A stretch of 38,226 nt of DNA from an uncultured Treponema sp. (GTDB lineage: Bacteria; Spirochaetota; Spirochaetia; Treponematales; Treponemataceae), in NCBI GenBank assembly GCA_946532115.1, contig CAMNBC010000008.1, positions 1 to 38,226 on the forward strand. The letters are read 5' to 3'. Every line of letters starts with the position of its first letter. Position 1 is the stretch's first letter. Positions 1-8,231 of the stretch are shown here, in pieces. The notes under the pieces were generated by a model. It did no database searches, was not told where the DNA came from, and was given only the letters and a program-made list of their open reading frames with translations. Made by a program: the position numbers and the translations under genes.

Positions 1-1167
1 CTGGCTTCTTAAAGACCTCGGCAAATCTTCCATTTTGATTTCGTCGCCAGTGCACATAACAACCGCGCTTTCAACTGCATTTTTGAGTTCACGGATATTT
101 CCCGGCCAGCCATATTTTATCATTGCAGCCTTGGAAGCCTTGTCAAAACCTTTTATGTTCTTTTTATTTTCGATATTGAACTCCCGTAAAAACGAATGCA
201 TCAGTAAAGGAATATCATCCATGCGCTCACGCAGAGACGGCATTTCAATCCGGACAACGTTCAGACGGTAAAATAAATCTTCACGGAACTTACCTGCTTT
301 TACTTCCTCTTCAAGATTGCGGTTAGTTGCCGCTACAACACGTACGTCAACTTCAACAGATTTTTCTCCGCCAACACGTTCAAAGGTACGTTCCTGCAAA
401 ACCCTGAGCAGCTTTACCTGAGTGGCAAGATTTATCTCACCAATTTCATCCAGAAAAATTGTTCCTCCGTCGGCAAGTTCAAAACGTCCCTTGTGTAAAT
501 TTTCGGCACCGGTGAAAGCACCTTTCTCAAAACCAAAGAGTTCACTTTCAATCAGAGACTCACTCAGAGCCGCACAATGAACAACAACAAAAGGCCCCTT
601 AGCCCGCTCCGACTGTTCGTGCACAGCCCTTGCAACAAGTTCCTTACCGACACCACTTTCACCGGTAATAAGTACACTGGCACGAGTAGGAGCAGCCCTT
701 GCAATCATCTGCCGTACACGATTCAGCGACTCGCTCTTTCCAATCATCTCATCCGGCGACTGACTCTTTAAAAGCTTAGCCTGAAGTTCACGATTCTGCT
801 CGGCAAGGATTTTCCCCTGCAAGGCATTTTTTACAATTTTGTTCAGGTGATCAAGATCCAGCGGCTTAGTCAAAAAATCAAAAGCGCCCGCCTTCAAAGC
901 AGCAGTAGCATCATCAATACTTCCGTGACCAGTAAGCACAATAATAGGCACACCAGGGTGTTCCGTAGTAACACGCTTAACGACTTCGCTGCCACTAATC
1001 CCGTCCATTCTCAAGTCGGTAATTACAAGGTCAATTCCCCCCTGTGCAATCAGCGCAAGACCGTCCGCACCGTTGGCGGCCTGCTTTACCTCGTAGCCTT
1101 CCAGTTCAAAATTATCTGCAAGTCCGTTACGGATATTTTCTTCGTCGTCAATTGTAAGAATGGTCAT
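1..1167 (-). CDS. NtrC/AtoC-type sigma-54-dependent response regulator (3' end outside window)
   Basis: Activator of sigma-54 RNA polymerase, presumably phosphorylated by the kinase encoded just upstream. I translated 389 residues before the window edge. The receiver domain (about 1-120) has acidic D7/D8, phospho-acceptor D51 and K101 in FLTKP. The AAA+ domain has Walker A GESGVGKE (169-176), the sigma-54 contact loop GAFTGA (216-221) and Walker B FLDE (238-241). The C-terminal DNA-binding helix-turn-helix lies outside the window. ATG at 1167 has an ideal Shine-Dalgarno (GGAGG, 5 nt spacer) and overlaps the end of the kinase gene by 20 bases, indicating translational coupling. Targets cannot be read from this window; the symbol atoC is often used for such proteins, but acetoacetate sensing is not implied. 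Confidence 0.95.
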   Translation of the reverse strand, partial: MTILTIDDEENIRNGLADNFELEGYEVKQAANGADGLALIAQGGIDLVITDLRMDGISGSEVVKRVTTEHPGVPIIVLTGHGSIDDATAALKAGAFDFLTKPLDLDHLNKIVKNALQGKILAEQNRELQAKLLKSQSPDEMIGKSESLNRVRQMIARAAPTRASVLITGESGVGKELVARAVHEQSERAKGPFVVVHCAALSESLIESELFGFEKGAFTGAENLHKGRFELADGGTIFLDEIGEINLATQVKLLRVLQERTFERVGGEKSVEVDVRVVAATNRNLEEEVKAGKFREDLFYRLNVVRIEMPSLRERMDDIPLLMHSFLREFNIENKKNIKGFDKASKAAMIKYGWPGNIRELKNAVESAVVMCTGDEIKMEDLPRSLRSQ

Positions 1168-2401
1168 GGTCGCCTCCGTCACTTGTTAAAAGTTTTGTAT
1201 CTTTCTGCGGAATCGGGAAGGTAATTGTAAAGGCAGTCCCCTCACCTTCTTTTGAATCCACAATAATATCACCGGAAAATTCTTTTATGATTTTATAAAC
1301 CATCGTCATGCCAAGCCCGGTACCATTTGCCTTAGTTGTATAGTACGGCTCAAAAATTTTAGAAAGGCTTTCTTCCGACATACCACAGCCGTTATCTGCA
1401 ATTGTGATAATGAATTTATTTTCACGAACGGTATTTGAGATGCAGAACTTGGCAATGCCCTCACTTTTGATGTCAGAGTCCTCACCTGAATATTTAGACT
1501 TTAAGGCCGCCAGAGAATTCTGTGAAATATTCATGATTACATCGCGGAAGAGTTTTTCATCCAGAAGGATTTTCTTTCCGCTTTCTGAAGGCCTGTATAT
1601 AACGTCAATTCCTTCTCCGTTAAATTCCGGCTTAAAGAACGACACAAGTCCGTCTATCAGTTTATCAGGTTCCTTGAGTTCCAGCTGGGCTTTTACAGGA
1701 CGAACCGCTAGTAAAAAGTCCATAACAAGTTTATTCAAGTGATCAATTTCTTCGTTTACAACATCAATATGGTCTTCTACAAACTTTTTGGCAGGAAGCT
1801 TGTCTTCATTTTCCCGCGCTTTTGCAAGAGCCTTTTGAATAAGCTGAATGTGAATGCTGATTGCGCCGAGCGGATTTTTGATTTCGTGAGCCATGCCGGC
1901 TGCAAGATTCGTAAGGTTTGCAAGATTTTCCATGCGGTGCAGAAGAATATCCTGATTTTTCTTTTCTGTAATATCGCGCACAAGAATCATTTTGCCGTTG
2001 AGTACACCTTCGTTAATAAGAGGCGCAATAGTAACAGTAAGAAAACGCACAGTGCCACCACTTGTCACAGTGGAAAAGTCTTCTGAACTGTTTGTAACAT
2101 TTTTTTCAAGACACCTTCTTAAAAAGTCTGCGATATCTTCATCTTCAATATATTCCCAGATTGGTTTTTCACTGCCAAGAATATCTTCCAGATGCTCGCT
2201 GAATGGAAGCCAGCTTTCGGCAATTGTATTGGAACGCAAAAGGCGGAAGTTATCATCAGTAATTAAAAGTCCGGTAGAAAGAGATTCAAATACAGAATAA
2301 AGACTTTCGTTTTCATCAACAACATCTTCCAGAAGCGAAAGCACCTGTTCTTTGGAAAGTTTTTCTGCCTTCTGTTTTACGCGTTTTACATAGCCTCGCA
2401 A
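1148..2401 (-). CDS. Soluble PAS-domain sensor histidine kinase (NtrB/AtoS-like)
   Basis: Autophosphorylating kinase expected to pass phosphate to the adjacent regulator. The 417 residues contain a PAS fold (about 32-145), a HisKA helix with phospho-accepting H172 in MAHEIKNPLG, an N box around N291-N295, a G1 box D336-NGCG and a G2 box GTGLG (360-364). No transmembrane segment or signal peptide is visible, so it should sense a cytoplasmic signal. The start appears to be TTG at 2401, preceded by GGAGG at 6 nt; no better-placed ATG is present. Its 5' end overlaps holB by 16 bases and its 3' end overlaps the regulator by 20. Confidence 0.93.
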   Translation of the reverse strand: MRGYVKRVKQKAEKLSKEQVLSLLEDVVDENESLYSVFESLSTGLLITDDNFRLLRSNTIAESWLPFSEHLEDILGSEKPIWEYIEDEDIADFLRRCLEKNVTNSSEDFSTVTSGGTVRFLTVTIAPLINEGVLNGKMILVRDITEKKNQDILLHRMENLANLTNLAAGMAHEIKNPLGAISIHIQLIQKALAKARENEDKLPAKKFVEDHIDVVNEEIDHLNKLVMDFLLAVRPVKAQLELKEPDKLIDGLVSFFKPEFNGEGIDVIYRPSESGKKILLDEKLFRDVIMNISQNSLAALKSKYSGEDSDIKSEGIAKFCISNTVRENKFIITIADNGCGMSEESLSKIFEPYYTTKANGTGLGMTMVYKIIKEFSGDIIVDSKEGEGTAFTITFPIPQKDTKLLTSDGGDHDHSYN

Positions 2402-3612
2402 AATACACCTCCAAAGCTGTTATTTAAAGCAAACAAGTCGCGCAAAAGGATTTCCAGTGCACTAACCGGAGACTGATTGAATAAAGTAATGTTATCGCTG
2501 CAGTTACGTAAAAGCCCCATTGCTTTGGCAGCAGCTTCACTGCCCGCCTGCGAGTTCAGCATAGGACGCATAAAATGAGCAAGGTCAGAAAGGAATAAAC
2601 GAAGTTCAATTCTCGGATAAAACTTTCCGCAGTTTTTTACAATTTCATCAATATTACAGATTTCATGTTTTGCAACAGAGTTATAAAATATTCTTGCCTG
2701 TGATTTTATTTCAGAAGGAGTTACAGGAAGATAGGTCAAAAGATATTCATTTAAACTGCCTGCAAAATCATCATTATGAAAAACCCTTGTAATTACATCG
2801 CGCTGCTGTTCTTTTGTGCGTTCTGCAAAATTATAGGTACGCACACGGGAAAGAATAGTCTGCATGATTGCATTGCGCTTAGAAGTAAGAAGGATGAATA
2901 CAACATCTTCCGGCGGCTCTTCGAGAATTTTGAGTAAGGCATTCCTAACACTGTTTTGCATGCGGTCTGCATTTTCAATAATTACAGTTTTGCGGCCCTC
3001 TTCTGATTTGATATGAGCCCAGCTTTCCATATTACGCACCTGGCTGATTGGAAGCGAATCATAAAGAAAATCATCTTCCAGCTTCATACAGGATTTAGCA
3101 ATATCTTCACAAAGTTTTTTTACAGTAGAGTTATCAGGCAGCTCACGCGGAAAATCAAGCTGTTCCAGATTTTCATTAATTTCTTCTATTAAACTGCCAA
3201 TTTTATTGAGATTGGAATCTCCTTCCCAGAGAATCCCATTAAAACGCAGAGTTAATTTTCTTACACTGCGCAAAAATAAATAACGGGCAGCATCAATAAA
3301 TTTTGCATTTATAAAATGAGCCTGAATAAAAGTTTTGGCTGCAGCAGAGATTTCTAAAGAACAGTCACGAGGTCCCATAAGCATTAAGTTAGAACAAACT
3401 AACGATTTATGCTGCAGGCAGGAAGGACATTCACAAATCCATTTGCCCTGAGGATTTTCGTGACAAGAAAGAATGCGGGCCGTTTCCAGGGCAGCAGTAA
3501 GTTTACCGCTTGCTTCAGGGCCTGCAAACAAAATCGCACCGGGAAGTCTGTTATGACGGATATCTGCCGCTAAAAGTTTTCCAGCATCCTGATTCACAAG
3601 GTTTTCATACAT
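2386..3612 (-). CDS. holB: DNA polymerase III delta' subunit-like clamp-loader protein
   Basis: Member of the clamp-loader AAA+ family that helps open the sliding clamp at replication forks. Visible: an N-terminal nucleotide-binding region with Walker A-like GPEASGK, a cysteine cluster after ARILSC (CxCxxC), and the conserved LKILEEPPEDVVFILLTS segment. The sensor motif reads SRVR rather than SRC, as in non-catalytic delta' subunits. About 408 residues, longer than the usual 300-340, with an insertion between the cysteine cluster and the ILEEPP region. I prefer ATG at 3612 (AGGAG 10 nt upstream) over the TTG at 3621, which sits almost on the Shine-Dalgarno. It overlaps cvpA slightly and the kinase by 16 bases. 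Confidence 0.85.
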   Translation of the reverse strand: MYENLVNQDAGKLLAADIRHNRLPGAILFAGPEASGKLTAALETARILSCHENPQGKWICECPSCLQHKSLVCSNLMLMGPRDCSLEISAAAKTFIQAHFINAKFIDAARYLFLRSVRKLTLRFNGILWEGDSNLNKIGSLIEEINENLEQLDFPRELPDNSTVKKLCEDIAKSCMKLEDDFLYDSLPISQVRNMESWAHIKSEEGRKTVIIENADRMQNSVRNALLKILEEPPEDVVFILLTSKRNAIMQTILSRVRTYNFAERTKEQQRDVITRVFHNDDFAGSLNEYLLTYLPVTPSEIKSQARIFYNSVAKHEICNIDEIVKNCGKFYPRIELRLFLSDLAHFMRPMLNSQAGSEAAAKAMGLLRNCSDNITLFNQSPVSALEILLRDLFALNNSFGGVFCEAM

Positions 3613-4084
3613 GGGTTCCAATCTCCTCTTTTGCAGTATTAAACAGACTCGTTACAATGCCATAGAAAAAACTTCCGCCAAGCAAAGGAGCCGGATTAAA
3701 AAACGGCTGTATACTGATAAGAAAAACTACAAGGCAAACAACAGCCCCGCCTTCAACAATTCCAAAAATAAAACCTAAAGTGCGGTCCAGACTCTTAAGA
3801 ATGCTCCATTCAAAAACCTTTGCAACAATCATCTGCACAAGTTTTATCACAAGAAAAGTCACCACAAAAATCAAAAGAAAAGCAAGGACATTTGCAATGT
3901 AAGTATTTTTTACATCCTTTAAAAGCCCGCCCGCAATATTCTTATAAAAAAGCCAGGCCAGAATGATTCCCACAATAAAGGCAATTTTTCCAAACACATT
4001 GTCTATAAAACCTTTTATTGCACCGCCAATTGCAAAAAGCAGAATAACTCCGCTGAATACCCAGTCTATAATTGCAAAGTTCAT
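3605..4084 (-). CDS. cvpA: CvpA family inner-membrane protein
   Basis: A 159-residue protein with four hydrophobic segments (about 5-25, 30-50, 62-85, 108-128) in the layout of the CvpA/colicin V production family. Family members are linked to envelope homeostasis, but the biochemical role is not settled. The opening DWVFSGVILLFAIGGAIKGF is characteristic. Start ATG at 4084 overlaps the murG stop by 4 bases (ATGA), so it is probably translated by re-initiation after murG. The neighbourhood (peptidoglycan, clamp loader, two-component pair) is mixed housekeeping. Confidence 0.85.
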   Translation of the reverse strand: MNFAIIDWVFSGVILLFAIGGAIKGFIDNVFGKIAFIVGIILAWLFYKNIAGGLLKDVKNTYIANVLAFLLIFVVTFLVIKLVQMIVAKVFEWSILKSLDRTLGFIFGIVEGGAVVCLVVFLISIQPFFNPAPLLGGSFFYGIVTSLFNTAKEEIGTHV

Positions 4085-5280
4085 TTTTCACTCTCCCCTT
4101 TTTCACCGTTGATTTTTTCAAAAAGAATTGACGCAATTTTTTTAGCAGGAGGTTCACCGCCAGTAAGAATGCGAAGTGCATCTTTATACGAAGCACGTTT
4201 TGTTTCATCCAGCATATTCGTAAGGGCTGCTTTAAGATGTTCTGAATCAGCATCTGCCCCCACAAGCACTTCTGCAGCTCCCTTGCTTTTGAAAAACTCT
4301 GCATTGTCTACCTGATCTCCACGGGTACCGTTACCACACAATGGAACCAGCACCATAGGCTTTTGCAAAACAGCCGCTTCCCAGATTGAATTAGCACCGG
4401 CACGACTTAAAATTACATCAGCGGCGGCAACAACATCAGGCATTTCTTTATAGATGAAATTATAAGGCTTGTATGATTCCCCATACTTTTCTACAAGCAG
4501 AGCAGAACGGTTATCATCAGCATTCAAAAGTCCTGTCTGATGCACAACAGTAAAATGCTCACACAAAAAATCAATATTATCAAAAACAAGCTCGTTGATT
4601 TGACGTGCACCGGAGCTGCCGCCAAGAACCAAAAGAACTGGTTTTACAAAATCCCCGTTTGAAGTCCCCGGCGCAATTCCAAGAAAATCACGACCTTTTG
4701 CAGAATCAGTTTTATAAAAAACAGGACGCACCGGGTTACCGGTTACAATAACACGCTTTTGATCTGCGGCACCCAGGCGATTTTTTGTTTCTTCATAAGA
4801 GACAAACATACAGTCAGCAGACTTAAAATTAAGTCTGTTAGCAAGACCTAACGTAAAATCACATTCGTGAGTAAAAACCGGAATATGCAGAAGATGAGCG
4901 GCAAGACACGGAGGCACACTTACAAAGCCGCCCTTAGAAAAAAGAACAGCAGGCTTTTCGCGGCGCAGAATATGGTAAGCAGAAAAAAAGCCGCCCATAA
5001 TGCGGAATAAATCAGAAAAATTTTTTAGGGAAAAATAACGGCGAAGCTTTCCTGACGGAATACCATAGAACTTATCTGCCGTAGGCTTTGAGTCAGGGCC
5101 GATGGATGTTTCAACAATTTTTTTATCCATGCCTTTGGAACAGCCAATCCAGCAGATTTTTATATCAAGATTATTAGAAGCTGCAAAAGTTTTTAATTCA
5201 TCAGCAACAGCAAGCCCGGGATAAATGTGTCCGGCAGTACCGCCGCCAGTAAAAAATACAAGATTTTTATTTAATTTCAT
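4081..5280 (-). CDS. murG: UDP-N-acetylglucosamine-undecaprenyl-PP-MurNAc-pentapeptide transferase
   Basis: MurG adds GlcNAc to lipid I to form lipid II on the inner face of the cytoplasmic membrane. GT-B fold, family GT28. The N-terminal glycine-rich loop GGGTAGH (12-18) precedes PGLAVADEL. The second glycine loop is GGSSGARQIN, and the donor-binding segment is SRAGANSIWEAAVLQKPMVL. At 399 residues it is somewhat longer than the usual 355-370. It is the first gene of the operon. No Shine-Dalgarno precedes ATG 5280; instead a TGTTAAAAT extended -10 ends 8 nt before it, which suggests a leaderless or nearly leaderless transcript. Confidence 0.97.
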   Translation of the reverse strand: MKLNKNLVFFTGGGTAGHIYPGLAVADELKTFAASNNLDIKICWIGCSKGMDKKIVETSIGPDSKPTADKFYGIPSGKLRRYFSLKNFSDLFRIMGGFFSAYHILRREKPAVLFSKGGFVSVPPCLAAHLLHIPVFTHECDFTLGLANRLNFKSADCMFVSYEETKNRLGAADQKRVIVTGNPVRPVFYKTDSAKGRDFLGIAPGTSNGDFVKPVLLVLGGSSGARQINELVFDNIDFLCEHFTVVHQTGLLNADDNRSALLVEKYGESYKPYNFIYKEMPDVVAAADVILSRAGANSIWEAAVLQKPMVLVPLCGNGTRGDQVDNAEFFKSKGAAEVLVGADADSEHLKAALTNMLDETKRASYKDALRILTGGEPPAKKIASILFEKINGEKGESEK

Positions 5281-5288
5281 AGTGTGTC

Positions 5289-5317
5289 ATTTTAACACAG
5301 ATTTAGAAGTTTTTAAA
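5289..5317 (-). promoter_or_regulatory. Promoter for the murG operon, extended -10
   Basis: On the minus strand: TTTAAA (5312-5317), 17-nt spacer, then TGT-TAAAAT (-10 hexamer at 5289-5294 with extended TG). The -10 ends 8 nt before the murG ATG, leaving no room for a ribosome binding site. Position and motif are seen in sequence; activity and leaderless translation are inferred. Confidence 0.5.
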
Positions 5318-5342
5318 TAGAATAACCAAGGTTATTTTTTCT

Positions 5343-5371
5343 TTTACATTTAGAAGATTTTAATTTATAAT
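5343..5371 (+). promoter_or_regulatory. Consensus sigma-70-type promoter for the divergent ATP-binding gene
   Basis: TTTACA (5343-5348), exactly 17 nt, TATAAT (5366-5371). The -10 ends 7 nt before ATG 5379, so the predicted transcription start falls on or next to the start codon. No Shine-Dalgarno is present. This is the cleanest leaderless candidate in the window. Confidence 0.65.
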
Positions 5372-5378
5372 AATAGTA

Positions 5379-6038
5379 ATGACAGTAACACCTGGTCTTA
5401 CAGAAATACCCGATATCTCACGTGCTTTAGAATGCATAAAAAATAAAACTCCATTTGAATATGTTCTGAACGGCCCTTCCCAGGAAAGCCGCGAGTTCAT
5501 TAAGAATGTAGCACTCGAATACCTTCGCGAAATCAATAAAGAAAAATCCTATAACCTTTTATGTCTTTGTATAGAAGAAGTGATTTCCAACTGCGTAAAA
5601 GCAAACATAAAACGTGCATACTTTCTTTCCAACAATCTGGACATAAATAATCCGGAAGATTACCAGAAAGGAATGAAAAATTTTAAAGAAGCCGGCATGG
5701 GAAACAGCAAAGATGCCCAGTTCGTAGAAAAAATCAACAGCCTTGGGCTATACGTAAAACTGAATTTCAGGCTGGAAGGAAACACCTTTTATCTTACCGC
5801 CCGCAACAATTCCGTAATTTCTAAGGAAGAAATAGAACGCATCCACAAAAAGCTCAAGCTTTGTGAAAATCAGACTCCGGAACAAATGTTCATGAATTCC
5901 ATAGACACAACAGAAGGAGCCGGACTCGGAATCATAATGATCAAAAGAATTTTGAGTCAGATAAGTTCAACAAACGACTGCTTTAATATCAGTGCCACAG
6001 ACACCGAAACAATCACCGAATTAAAGATTCTTAAGTAA
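5379..6038 (+). CDS. HATPase_c-like ATP-binding regulatory protein
   Basis: A 219-residue protein with the signatures of a GHKL ATPase domain: an N-box-like helix EEVISN (66-71), a G1-like ARNNS (141-145) and a G2-like EGAGLGI (179-185). There is no HisKA domain or membrane segment, so it resembles stand-alone anti-sigma/serine kinase or kinase-like regulators more than a complete sensor kinase. The canonical G1 aspartate (DxGxG) is replaced by RNNS, so catalysis is uncertain. It is one of two clear plus-strand genes here, divergent from murG with a shared 98-bp control region, and its 3' end overlaps the convergent small membrane gene by 18 bases. No partner anti-anti-sigma gene is nearby. 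Confidence 0.6.
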   Translation: MTVTPGLTEIPDISRALECIKNKTPFEYVLNGPSQESREFIKNVALEYLREINKEKSYNLLCLCIEEVISNCVKANIKRAYFLSNNLDINNPEDYQKGMKNFKEAGMGNSKDAQFVEKINSLGLYVKLNFRLEGNTFYLTARNNSVISKEEIERIHKKLKLCENQTPEQMFMNSIDTTEGAGLGIIMIKRILSQISSTNDCFNISATDTETITELKILK

Positions 6039-6212
6039 ATTAGACCAGCGCGAGTTCTTAAAGCCCCAGATGCAGGTAACAATCAAAGCTGCAAACAAAG
6101 CAGAAAAAAATGTTTCATTAAAAACACTAACCGACTTAAACTGAATGATTGTTAAAAAAAGACTAAAACAGAATACGCCTGTGAACATGCGGATAATACT
6201 TTTGTGATTCAT
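6021..6212 (-). CDS. Small two-helix membrane protein, unknown function
   Basis: A 63-residue protein starting MNHKSIIRMF. The ATG at 6212 has GGAGAG 4 nt upstream, so I chose it over a longer reading that begins 31 codons earlier without a ribosome site. Two hydrophobic stretches (about 8-23 and 35-50) separated by a short polar loop suggest a helical hairpin in the membrane, with a basic tail (KNSRWSNLLKNL). I recognise no family. Its 3' end overlaps the convergent ATP-binding gene. Confidence 0.5.
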   Translation of the reverse strand: MNHKSIIRMFTGVFCFSLFLTIIQFKSVSVFNETFFSALFAALIVTCIWGFKNSRWSNLLKNL

Positions 6213-6323
6213 AACACTCTCCAATTTATTTTTTAATTCAAGTACATTTTTATGGGCTAAGGAGTATTTTACATTATGTTTGGGGGATTGGCAAGAGTTT
6301 AACAACCTGAAAGATATCTTTAT

Positions 6324-6878
6324 TTAACTGATTAATTTAATCAATCTTATATATTCCTGATACGCAAATTTTAACGAAGATAATTCAGAAGTAAAAGTAG
6401 TTTTTGAAAACTCTTCCGCCATTTTGGCAGCTGAATTATAACAGTCTGATTCATGGCCATTTAAGAAATGTGCATAATCATGTTCTTCATCAACATCTTC
6501 GCCATCAAAGTGTTTTATCCAAGTTTCAATATTTCGTTTTGGAACAAAAAGCAAAAGCTTATCTTTTGCAGTACGTATGTCTACTCCAGCCTCACCACAC
6601 GCTTCATCTAATTGCTTTTGTCTTTCAATACATGTATTAAAATCAGCATCAATTGCAACAACCAGTACATTTGAAACATAACTATTTGAACGCAAAAAAC
6701 TTAATTGTTTTGGATACTGCGCTCTTACATATTGCTCACCACAGCCTGCTGCCGGTAACGGTAAAGCATTTATTTTTCTTGCATTAACACCCTGAGATAT
6801 TAAGAAACGGCGGATGAAACAATGAGTCAGTTTATCTTCACATAAAATATTGTATTTGTAATCCTTACTCAGCTTCAT
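6324..6878 (-). CDS. TOPRIM-like putative nuclease, partner of the upstream ATPase
   Basis: A 184-residue protein I cannot assign to a named family with certainty. It has the layout of a minimal TOPRIM fold: E14 at the end of the first beta strand (ILCEDK), an alpha-beta core, then a hydrophobic strand ending in D77-A-D79 (VLVVAIDAD), followed by a basic helix and KRNIETWI (114-121). In TOPRIM nucleases the Glu and DxD bind metal. The start ATG at 6878 lies inside the last codons of the ATPase gene (14-base overlap) with AGGTGG upstream, so the two are translationally coupled. The ATPase + TOPRIM arrangement recalls OLD-type and PARIS-type phage-defence pairs. Homology to either is inference; other small TOPRIM-like families are possible. 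Confidence 0.55.
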   Translation of the reverse strand: MKLSKDYKYNILCEDKLTHCFIRRFLISQGVNARKINALPLPAAGCGEQYVRAQYPKQLSFLRSNSYVSNVLVVAIDADFNTCIERQKQLDEACGEAGVDIRTAKDKLLLFVPKRNIETWIKHFDGEDVDEEHDYAHFLNGHESDCYNSAAKMAEEFSKTTFTSELSSLKFAYQEYIRLIKLIS

Positions 6879-7965
6879 TCATACCACCTTGTGCAATTAT
6901 TTCTGAATAAGTTAAACCACAGTCAGATTTTGGTGGAGTTGCAATTGTTGTAGCTCCATAGGAACGACGCTCAAGCCAGATTCCATTTGAAGGAGCAAAA
7001 AAGTCTATAACACATGGGTGATGAGAAATCAATACACACTGATTTTTATCTGTTGCCCTATCCTGGATAAACTGAACCAACTGCCCTACTTCCGGTAGCG
7101 AAATAAAATTATCCGGTTCATCAAGCAAGAGAGAATAATCATCATCAAAGTACATTACAACAAGAAAATATAAGATAAAGAGCATACGCTCACCATCTGA
7201 TATTTCATTAAAAGCGTACGAGTTCTTTACACCATTATGGTCATATTCAAAATAAAGCACTTTTCCATTATCACCATTTAAATAGGTTCTAACAAAACAA
7301 GGATTTATATCTTTCAATACCTGCCACAGTTCCATCATTTTTTCAGGATTTCGCTGAACAATATACATGTAAACATTAGTAATATTGCTTGCAGAATAAT
7401 CAAGAGCCTGCTGTTCTGCAAAAGAAAGAGAGAAATTATAATCAAATGGTAACGGATGACAAACTATAATCTTCTCAATTGCCTGCTTAAAGTCATAAAG
7501 CTTTGAATAATCAGAATGTTCATAAGCAGTGCTTATACCAGAATATAACCAGTTTACAAGAACTTCCGGCCCTTGCTTATATGAATCATCGTATAAAACT
7601 GCTTTTCCACTTTCTGCTTTGAAAAGTAAATTATCATCACAAAGAACAATTTCTTTTTTTACCCTATTCTTCTTATCTTTTACATCAAACTCAATTTCAA
7701 GCTGATAAATATAAACAGAGCTTTTATAAGTAAGTGAAAGCTCAAAAGACTGAACTGGAACTGACTGCCATCGGGTAAGAGTCTGGAATCCAAAAGCTGT
7801 AGAAGAATCAGCCTTTCCCAAAATAAAGAAACGCAGAGCAGCAATAAGAGAAAAAATCGTTGATTTTCCAACTCCATTATTACCAAGAAGAAGATTTAGA
7901 GATGCAAAATCTATCTTAAGATTTACAAGAGAACAATAATTATCGGCTTTTAGGTAATTTAACAT
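6865..7965 (-). CDS. ABC/AAA15-type ATPase, first gene of a two-gene defence-like module
   Basis: A 366-residue SMC/ABC-fold ATPase: Walker A GNNGVGKST (28-36), signature SDGER (256-260), Walker B LLLDEPDN (279-286) and H-loop SHH (314-316). The region between Walker A and the signature is about 220 residues with no obvious long coiled coil or zinc hook, so it is not Rad50-like. Such ATPases usually act as sensors or gates for a nuclease encoded next door. ATG 7965 follows an AAAGGAAAA site. A TTGATA-N17-TAAAAT promoter sits just upstream, so the pair is an independent transcription unit. Confidence 0.75.
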   Translation of the reverse strand: MLNYLKADNYCSLVNLKIDFASLNLLLGNNGVGKSTIFSLIAALRFFILGKADSSTAFGFQTLTRWQSVPVQSFELSLTYKSSVYIYQLEIEFDVKDKKNRVKKEIVLCDDNLLFKAESGKAVLYDDSYKQGPEVLVNWLYSGISTAYEHSDYSKLYDFKQAIEKIIVCHPLPFDYNFSLSFAEQQALDYSASNITNVYMYIVQRNPEKMMELWQVLKDINPCFVRTYLNGDNGKVLYFEYDHNGVKNSYAFNEISDGERMLFILYFLVVMYFDDDYSLLLDEPDNFISLPEVGQLVQFIQDRATDKNQCVLISHHPCVIDFFAPSNGIWLERRSYGATTIATPPKSDCGLTYSEIIAQGGMNEAE

Positions 7966-7985
7966 ACAATTTTCCTTTTTGTTCT

Positions 7986-8014
7986 ATTTTATAATAATAT
8001 GGTATCCTTATCAA
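7986..8014 (-). promoter_or_regulatory. Promoter of the ATPase-TOPRIM module
   Basis: Minus strand TTGATA (8009-8014), 17-nt spacer, TAAAAT (7986-7991), about 20 nt before the ATPase start with a ribosome site between. Spacing and hexamers are near consensus. Confidence 0.55.
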
Positions 8015-8062
8015 GAATTCAAAAGTTTCAATTATAAAATTATACTGGCTTTTTTTGCCTGA

Positions 8063-8173
8063 CCCGAACACCAGCAATACCAGCGGTTAGAGAATCCTCA
8101 TAAAACAAATCCAACACTTGAAACACTTTACAAACTGCAAAAAGTGTTTAACAGACCATTTTTAGCACTTTAA
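8063..8173 (+). pseudogene. Fossil C-terminus of an XRE-family (helix-turn-helix) repressor or antitoxin
   Basis: Reading plus-strand codons from 8063 to the TAA at 8171-8173 gives 36 residues including QQYQRLENPHKTNPTLETLY and then KLQKVF. This is the recognition-helix and C-terminal pattern of XRE/HigA-like proteins (QxYxRLENPxKxNPTLxTLxKL). A TGA lies directly upstream in frame and no start is available, so only the tail survives. It implies that a regulator or toxin-antitoxin locus once stood here. Confidence 0.6.
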
Positions 8174-8180
8174 AATAACA

Positions 8181-8208
8181 AACCTCCATCAATAAGTTGA
8201 TGGAGGTT
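8181..8208 (-). terminator. Rho-independent terminator of manA copy 1
   Basis: Perfect 12-bp stem (AACCTCCATCAA with its complement) and a 4-nt loop, 23 nt beyond the manA stop on the minus strand, followed on that strand by a T-rich tail. It is nearly the same hairpin as the one after manA copy 2. Confidence 0.8.
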
Positions 8209-8231
8209 TAATTTTGCAGAATATTTCGTTT

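Noticed and set aside
847-1224. Plus-strand open frames opposite the regulator and kinase genes (also around 1404-2300, 8646-9114, 12381-12623 and 33252-33551).
   Set aside because: They are antisense to genes with full domain evidence, lack ribosome sites and give no sensible protein.
8121-8149. Inverted repeat AAACACTTT ... AAAGTGTTT as a terminator or operator.
   Set aside because: It falls inside the codons of the XRE fossil, has an 11-nt loop, low GC and no T-run at the stem end; probably coding chance.
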